DNA from: Clitoria ternatea
Lineage: Eukaryota > Streptophyta > Magnoliopsida > Fabales > Fabaceae
DNA: 64,000 nucleotides
Reading direction: 5' to 3'
Assembly (NCBI GenBank): GCA_037962975.1
Contig: CM075670.1
Location: 148,990,501-149,054,500, forward strand
Below, one piece after another: positions 57,886 through 64,000 of the stretch (positions are counted from its first letter, which is position 1; every line of letters starts with the position of its first letter). The translations under genes were made by a program, and so were the position numbers. The notes beneath the pieces are model-generated. The model was not told the origin of the DNA. It saw only the letters and a list, made by a program, of their open reading frames with translations, and made no database searches.

Positions 57886-60330
57886 GAGTTGCCCAACTTT
57901 GAATTTTTTTTTGTTTTCCTTATTTTGCTAGTATCAAGCCCCGCCCTATTATTAAAAACTGAGGAAAATAAGATAGGGGCATACAATGATGGCATGTATG
58001 GTGGTATTCTATATCGATTGAGGTATTGGTAATCTTATATATATATATATATATAAATTCCAAAGACATATTATGAACACATGGATGTTCACCACCAATA
58101 ATATGATATGATGGGTACAAATGAAAGGATACATGATGGTGTTGTAAGATACATCCTTGAGTGATTGTGAAATAGATGAGGGGATGATTAAATGACATAA
58201 TATTTGTTATAAATTGATGAATTGGAAATAATATCGATGATGTGTAATAATGAACAATGTGTTGATCACTTCCTTAAGTAAAGGATGATTGTTATTATTG
58301 ACGACTGTGAATGCCATTGTATTGGTGCAAGTATGATCTTGTATGTGTGGTTTAAAATTGTATTGATGAGTTGTTGCATTGCCACACTAGTTATGAAACA
58401 ATGGTAATGATAAGTGAAATGAAAATACACTAAATGATTACATGGTGGTGTTGATGAATGATTAATGAATGTTAATGATGAGTTGTGATGTTTGTGATGC
58501 CATTGTGGTTAATTGCAAGTGTTGACTTGCATGTATAATAAATGATATATTGAGATGAAAATGCCACATATAAAACTTGAAGACAATGGCTAAAACCAAC
58601 AATGATAAAATCCACTAAGATGTAGATGGTGGTATTGGTGATTATGATGATGATGTTTGATAAGTGGCATTTAGGATGTACAGTGTGAGAAATGCATTTC
58701 ATTTGCATTGCATCCATGGCATATCATACGCTGCCGGTGTTGGAATATGAGGGGATTCCCCTGGTTGGCCCAGTGTAAGAGCGGCTCAGTGCACGAGCAT
58801 TCTTATTGTTTTCTCTGTGACTCGGTGTGTAAGTCACGAAGCTGCCCATGCTGAGCTACGGGGAGCTGCATGTGCTTGACCCTTGTAGGGGGTGGATCTT
58901 GAGGAGCAGGTGTCCCCAGTGGTCCTATGGATCACAACTGCCATGTTATGAATCATGGTTGGCCAGCAACACCTCATATTATTGATTATGTTGTTTACCG
59001 CGGTCATGGTGAAAATGGCCAGGTGTTGCATTATGGGCGATGCGGTTTGGTACCAGTAAAAATTGGTGATTATGCATGCATTATGAGATATTATACACAT
59101 TATACTACTGTAGTAGGGGCATGGTATGTGATCATGCTTGACCCATAAATTTGTGTTTATTCCTACAGTCAGATTCATATTTGTTGTCTATTCTATTGTG
59201 TATATGCATTAGCCATAAGAGCATTTACATATAGCATGGAGATATGCTAGAATATGATGATGATTAATGATGATTGAGATTGTGGTATGGTGTTGATGAG
59301 ATGGATAATCGAGTACCTAAAAGACCATATAAAATTAATAAATGATATGAATACACGAAGTGATATTGAATATGATGATATATGTGTGATGGCCCAACGT
59401 GATGAAGGGCATGTTTATGTATGGTTGATGATGATGATGTTGGCCAATAGTGGTATAGATAAGAGATGTATATATGTGATTTCTTTGCTATGAATTAATG
59501 GATTAATATATGATATATATATTGTTGAAATGAATAGATTATGATGATTGTTGATGATTTTAGCAAAGCATACATGATGTTAATATGCATATGCACATAA
59601 TCTCAATTGTATTCATATCGTCATTTGAAATGTATAACTCACTCTCCCATGTGGTCCATTTTTAGCATTGATGCAAGAATATCATAGGATGGGGATGATA
59701 TTAAATTAAGCTTTGGTGAAGGTAAAATAGTGGTAATGGAATGCCTTGGCTAGCAGCAATTGTAAATTTTTGTATTATGAATGAGACATGTAAAATAATA
59801 TTGATAATTACTGATATCGATGGATGTATTGTAAATGATAATATAGGTAGTTGATCATATTGATATTTCGGGTATTGGAATTCATACGCTTTTGATGAAT
59901 AGAATGACATTGGCTATGTAGCCCATTTTGGGAATGCATAAGAGTTGATAATAAATAATGGTAAGATCAAATTGAATATGGTCATTTATAGAATACAAAT
60001 ATGAGAGATGTATGATGCATAACCATATAGATGTATATACATATATATCTTAGGCAAAGCATGTGCATGAATTTATATGAAAAGACAATGGTTATCTATG
60101 AGGCTTAAGTTATGTCTTTGCATGCCTTGCTAAGCCTTTTCTCATATCTTCACATATGAGACTAGGTATATGCCCGGTATACACATTCTTCTTCCGCTGT
60201 AAACTCTGTTATTTTGCATACCGTTATGGATAAACTATTTAATGATCTAGTTATAGATTATTCAATGTCACTCTTCGGTCTTCCGTGGTTTGAATCTTGG
60301 TGTAATTGTTAGGGTGTTTAGATAGATGGA

Positions 60331-63300
60331 AAACCCTAATTGTGGTGATTTGGGGATTTTAGCTAAATTAATGGCTTTAATGATTTAGATGCCTTAGAAT
60401 GATTTTATATGGGGAATGAATGTTTGAAGCATTGGTGTTGATCTTTAAAGTTCTAACCTTGGAGGTTTAAAAGAAATGTGTATATGAAAAGGTATGTGAT
60501 TAAAAGAGTTGATTCCCTTGAGCGTTGATAATTATCATGATGATAATAATGGTTGAAAACCATTGATAGTTGATTAAGGAGATGGATACTTGATTTGATG
60601 AAGTCTTAGGCCTTGATATATGCCATTTAGAAATTGTTAACTAGTGATGGTCTTAGATGGAGTCAAGAGGCTTATAATAGATTTGAATGAATTATGGTGA
60701 TGATTGGATGTATTATGGATGAAGGATATGATCTAGTTGTTATTGGGTGTGGTTAGCCCTTTTGAAACCTAGAGAATCTTGGCTTTGGGAAAAGAATTCC
60801 CGAAGCCTAACATAAGCGTATCAATTGGAGTTTAGACAAGTCTAGGACTTGATAATGAGTTTTAAGAGATGATGCCTTATGATGGCTTATTAATGGCATG
60901 TATATATATTTTTGTTGATAGGATTGTGTTCCAGACGATGATGCAGAATAATCGAAGCGTTTGCGTTGCAGTTATTCTCTCAAGGTAGGAGAGAAGTTTA
61001 CATTTCAAATTGCATGAGTGAATAATTACTGAATTATGTATATGTATGAACTCATGCATTGCCTTGCCATGAATATGTTAAATGTAGAATTGATGATGTG
61101 ATGAATGATGGCTTGGCCTTTGTTGAATGTTAAGGAAATGTATACATATATGAGATGGTGATAAGTGTTGGGTTGTCCCTTTGTTGGACATGAATTATTT
61201 GTCAATGAAAATCTATGAATAGATAAATCACTTGTGTTGTGAAGTAGTAGTTATAATAATTATGCACAATGATATGTGTGGCTGTGATGAAAATTTGTGT
61301 TAAAACCCTCATATGTATTTAAATGAATTAGAGTTAAAGATGAAGAGGTATGGCTTGTTGAATCAAGCTTAATGGCATGGTTTAACATAGGTAGGATGTT
61401 AATTTAGTCCAACTTTACATAAGATGGATAGTGACATGCAAAGTGGAGTGAAAAACTTAAGTTTTGGGCGTGTACTAACGATCTCGCTCAAGCGAGAGTC
61501 CCCTACATCAGAGGGGTGGCTTCTGGCCTAATATCACTTAAGTGAGAAGGTGTCTCGCTTAAGCGAGACGCGTGTGCAACAGGGGGTACGCTACTAGATG
61601 AATCTCGCTTAAGCAGGCATGGCCGCGCTTGAGCGAGCGAGATGGAAAAATAGTTCTAGATGAATCTCGCTTAAGCGAGTGATGAAGCATGTGGAGTCTC
61701 GCTCAAGCGAGTGAGCTGGGGATCGATTCTGGAGTATTTTCGCCCGAGCGAGTAACTAGCCTTGGGGAGCCTCGCTCAAGCGAACAATTGAGGGGTTAGA
61801 TACTAGAGTATTTCCGCCCAAGCAAGGGTGCCTCGCCCAGGCGAAAGGGGCTGCGATATGAGGATCTCACCTAAGCGAGAATGGCCTGCTCAAGCGAGAT
61901 CGGGGCCTGATGCTTAAAACTCTTCTCGCTCAAAGGGAAATTAGACGTGCTCAAGCGACCATCTCAATCTCTCTCAAGCGAGTAGGGCCTCACTCAAGCG
62001 AGTTGCCCAACTTTGAAATTTTGTTTTCTTTTCCTTATTTTGCTAGTATCAAGCCCCGCCCTATTATTAAAAACTGAGGAATAAGATAGGGGCATACAAT
62101 GATGGCATGTATGGTGGTATTCTATATTGATTGAGGTATTGGTAATCTTATATATATATATATAAATTCCAAAGACATATTATGAACACCAATAATATGA
62201 TATGATGGGTACAAATGAAAGGATACATGATGGTGTTGTAAGATACATCCTTGAGTGATTGTGAAATAGATGAGGGGATGATTAAATGACATAATATTTG
62301 TTATAAATTGATGAATTGGAAATAATATCGATGATGTGTAATAATGAATGATGTGTTGATCACTTCCTTAAGTAAAGGATGATTGTTATTATTGACGACT
62401 GTGAATGCCATTGTATTGGTGTAAGTGTGATCTTGTATGTGGTTTAAAATTTTATTGATGAATTGTTGCATTGCCACACTAGTTATGAAACAATGGTAAT
62501 GATAAGTGAAATGAAAATACACTAAATGATTATGTGGTGGTGTTGATGAATGATTAATGAATATTAATGATGATTTGTGATGTTTGTGATGTTTGTGATG
62601 CCATTGTGGTTGATTGCAAGTGTTGACTTGCATGTAAAATAAATGATATATTGAGATGAAAATGCAACATATAAAACTTAAAAACAATGGCTAAAACCAA
62701 CAATGATAAAATCCACTAAGATGTATATGGTGGTGTTAGTGATTATGATGATGATGATGTTTAATAAGTGGCATTTAGGATGCATAGTGTGAGAAATGCA
62801 TTTGATTTACATTGCATTGCATCCATGGCATATCATATGCTACCGGTGTTGGAATATGAGGGATTCCCCCGGTTGTCCCAGTGGAAGAGTGACTCAGTGC
62901 ACGAGTATTCTTGTTGTTTCCCTTGTGACTTGGTGTGTATGTCACGAAGCTGCCCATGCTGAGCTACGGGGAGCTGCATGTGGTTGACCCTTATGGGGGG
63001 TGGCTCTTGAGGAGCAGGTGTCCCCGGTGGTCCTATGGATCACAGCTGCCATGTTATGAATCATGGTTGGCCCGCAACACCTCATATTGTTGATTATATT
63101 GTTTACCGCGGTCATGGTGAAAATGGCCAGGTGTTGCATTATGGGCGATGCGGTTTGGCACCAGTAAAAATTGGTGATTATGCATGCATTATGAGATATG
63201 TGTACACATTATACTACTGCAGTAAGGGCATGGTATATGATCATGCTTGACCCATAAATTGGTGTTTATTCTCACAGTCGGATCTGCATTGTGCATATGC

Positions 63301-64000
63301 ATTAGCCATAAGAGCATTTGCATATAGCATGGAGATATGCCAAAATATGGTGATGATTGAGATTGCGGTATGGTGTTGATGAGATGGATAATTGAGTACC
63401 TAAAAGACCACATAAAATTAATAAATGATATGAATACACGAAGTGATATTGAATATAATGATATATGTGTGATGGCCCAACGTGATGAAGGGCATGTTTA
63501 TGTATGGTTGATGATGATGATGTTGGCCAATAGTGGTATAGATAAGAGATGTATATATGTGATTTCTTTGCTATGAATTAATGGATTAATATATGATATA
63601 TATATTGTTGAAATGAATAGATTATGATGATTGTTGATGATTTTAGCAAAGCATACATGATGTTAATATGCATATGCACATAATCTCAATTGTATTCATA
63701 TCGTCATTTGAAATGTATAACTCACTCTCCCATGTGGTCCATTTTTAGCATTGATACAGGAATATCATAGGATGGGGATGATTTTAAATTAAGCTTTGGT
63801 GAAGATAAAATAGTGGTAATGGAATGCCTTGGCTAGCAGCAATTGTAAATTTTTGTATTATGAATGAGACATGTAAAATAATGTTGATAATTACGGATAT
63901 CGATGGATGTATTATAAATGATAATATAGGTAGTTGATCATATTGATATTTGGGGTATTGGAATTCATACTCTTTTGATGAATAGAATGACATTGGTTAT
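60331..64000. repeat. Tandem unit copy 2 (partial, runs off the window)
   Basis: Collinear with copy 1 from GATGGAAAACCCTAA to the window end (equivalent to about 59920). The empty target site of the solo LTR is intact here: TGTGGTTAGCCCTTTTG with a single GTTAG (60752-60756). Paired short frames in the two copies (for example 59287-59493 and 63370-63576) stay similar only because the DNA does. Confidence 0.85.
61478..62005. repeat. Array of CTCGCTCAAGCGAG-type palindromes, copy 2
   Basis: Same order as 57370-57885 with isolated base differences, including some that restore or break single palindromes. Confidence 0.85.

Larger units (their letters stand above)
52410..60310. repeat. Tandem unit copy 1 (about 4.1 kb), split by a solo LTR
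   Basis: 52410-52842 plus 56642-60310 match 60331-64000 in order and orientation with high identity by eye. Apart from the inserted solo LTR it is non-coding. It contains the CGCTTAAGCG palindrome array (57370-57885), GATG-rich DNA, and a GC-richer block (58730-58930). Confidence 0.85.

Noticed and set aside
62301..62687. 128-residue His/Asn-rich minus-strand frame
   Set aside because: Copy 1 of the duplication does not keep it open, and its composition is that of GATG-rich non-coding DNA.

Overview
This is a stretch of plant nuclear DNA made almost wholly of nested transposable elements. It is probably from a legume, and possibly the bean/soybean tribe: several LTRs carry arrays of TCGCTTAAGCGA-like or TAATCGATTA-like palindromes that I associate with that group. 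That is an inference, not a measurement. I found no intact single-copy host gene, tRNA, rRNA or CRISPR array. Nearly every long reading frame is an interrupted retrotransposon protein or a chance frame inside an LTR.

Layout. 1-3310: minus-strand remnant of an Athila-like Ty3/gypsy element that has gag and protease but no reverse transcriptase. 3311-11218: minus-strand chromovirus (Tekay-like), with a truncated 3' LTR, a broken gag-pol, and an intact 2.6-kb 5' LTR. 12109-24977: a long-TIR Mutator-like element (MULE) with a perfect 9-bp target duplication. It was split by a Tat-lineage gypsy element that has three 579-bp LTRs, dual RNase H domains, a 45-bp tandem repeat, and a long antisense ORF with its own TATA box. 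25471-31888: a CACTA element with no visible transposase. It carries a multi-exon gene-like segment, which itself contains a second MULE (25850-26732, perfect 9-bp duplication). 32030-32941: relic of a FAR1/MULE transposase gene. 34383-36850: non-coding, LTR-like DNA with tandem repeats. 37255-47215: a complete Tekay-like element (5-bp duplication AAGAT) inserted in an older LTR-like sequence (about 37170-37254 plus 47216-51454). 51455-64000: a further LTR-type sequence with a (TTC)n tract and a 4.1-kb tandem duplication. Its first copy is split by a 3.8-kb solo LTR (52843-56641, duplication GTTAG), and its second copy keeps the empty site.

The most interesting signals are these. Both Tekay-like elements have a splice donor in the LTR leader and a good acceptor a few bases before the gag ATG, implying a roughly 2.4-kb intron that removes the primer binding site. 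The Tat element has an antisense gene. The CACTA element has captured in-frame exons. Different LTR families independently carry arrays of their own short palindromes. The order of several insertions and duplications can be read from target duplications and empty sites.
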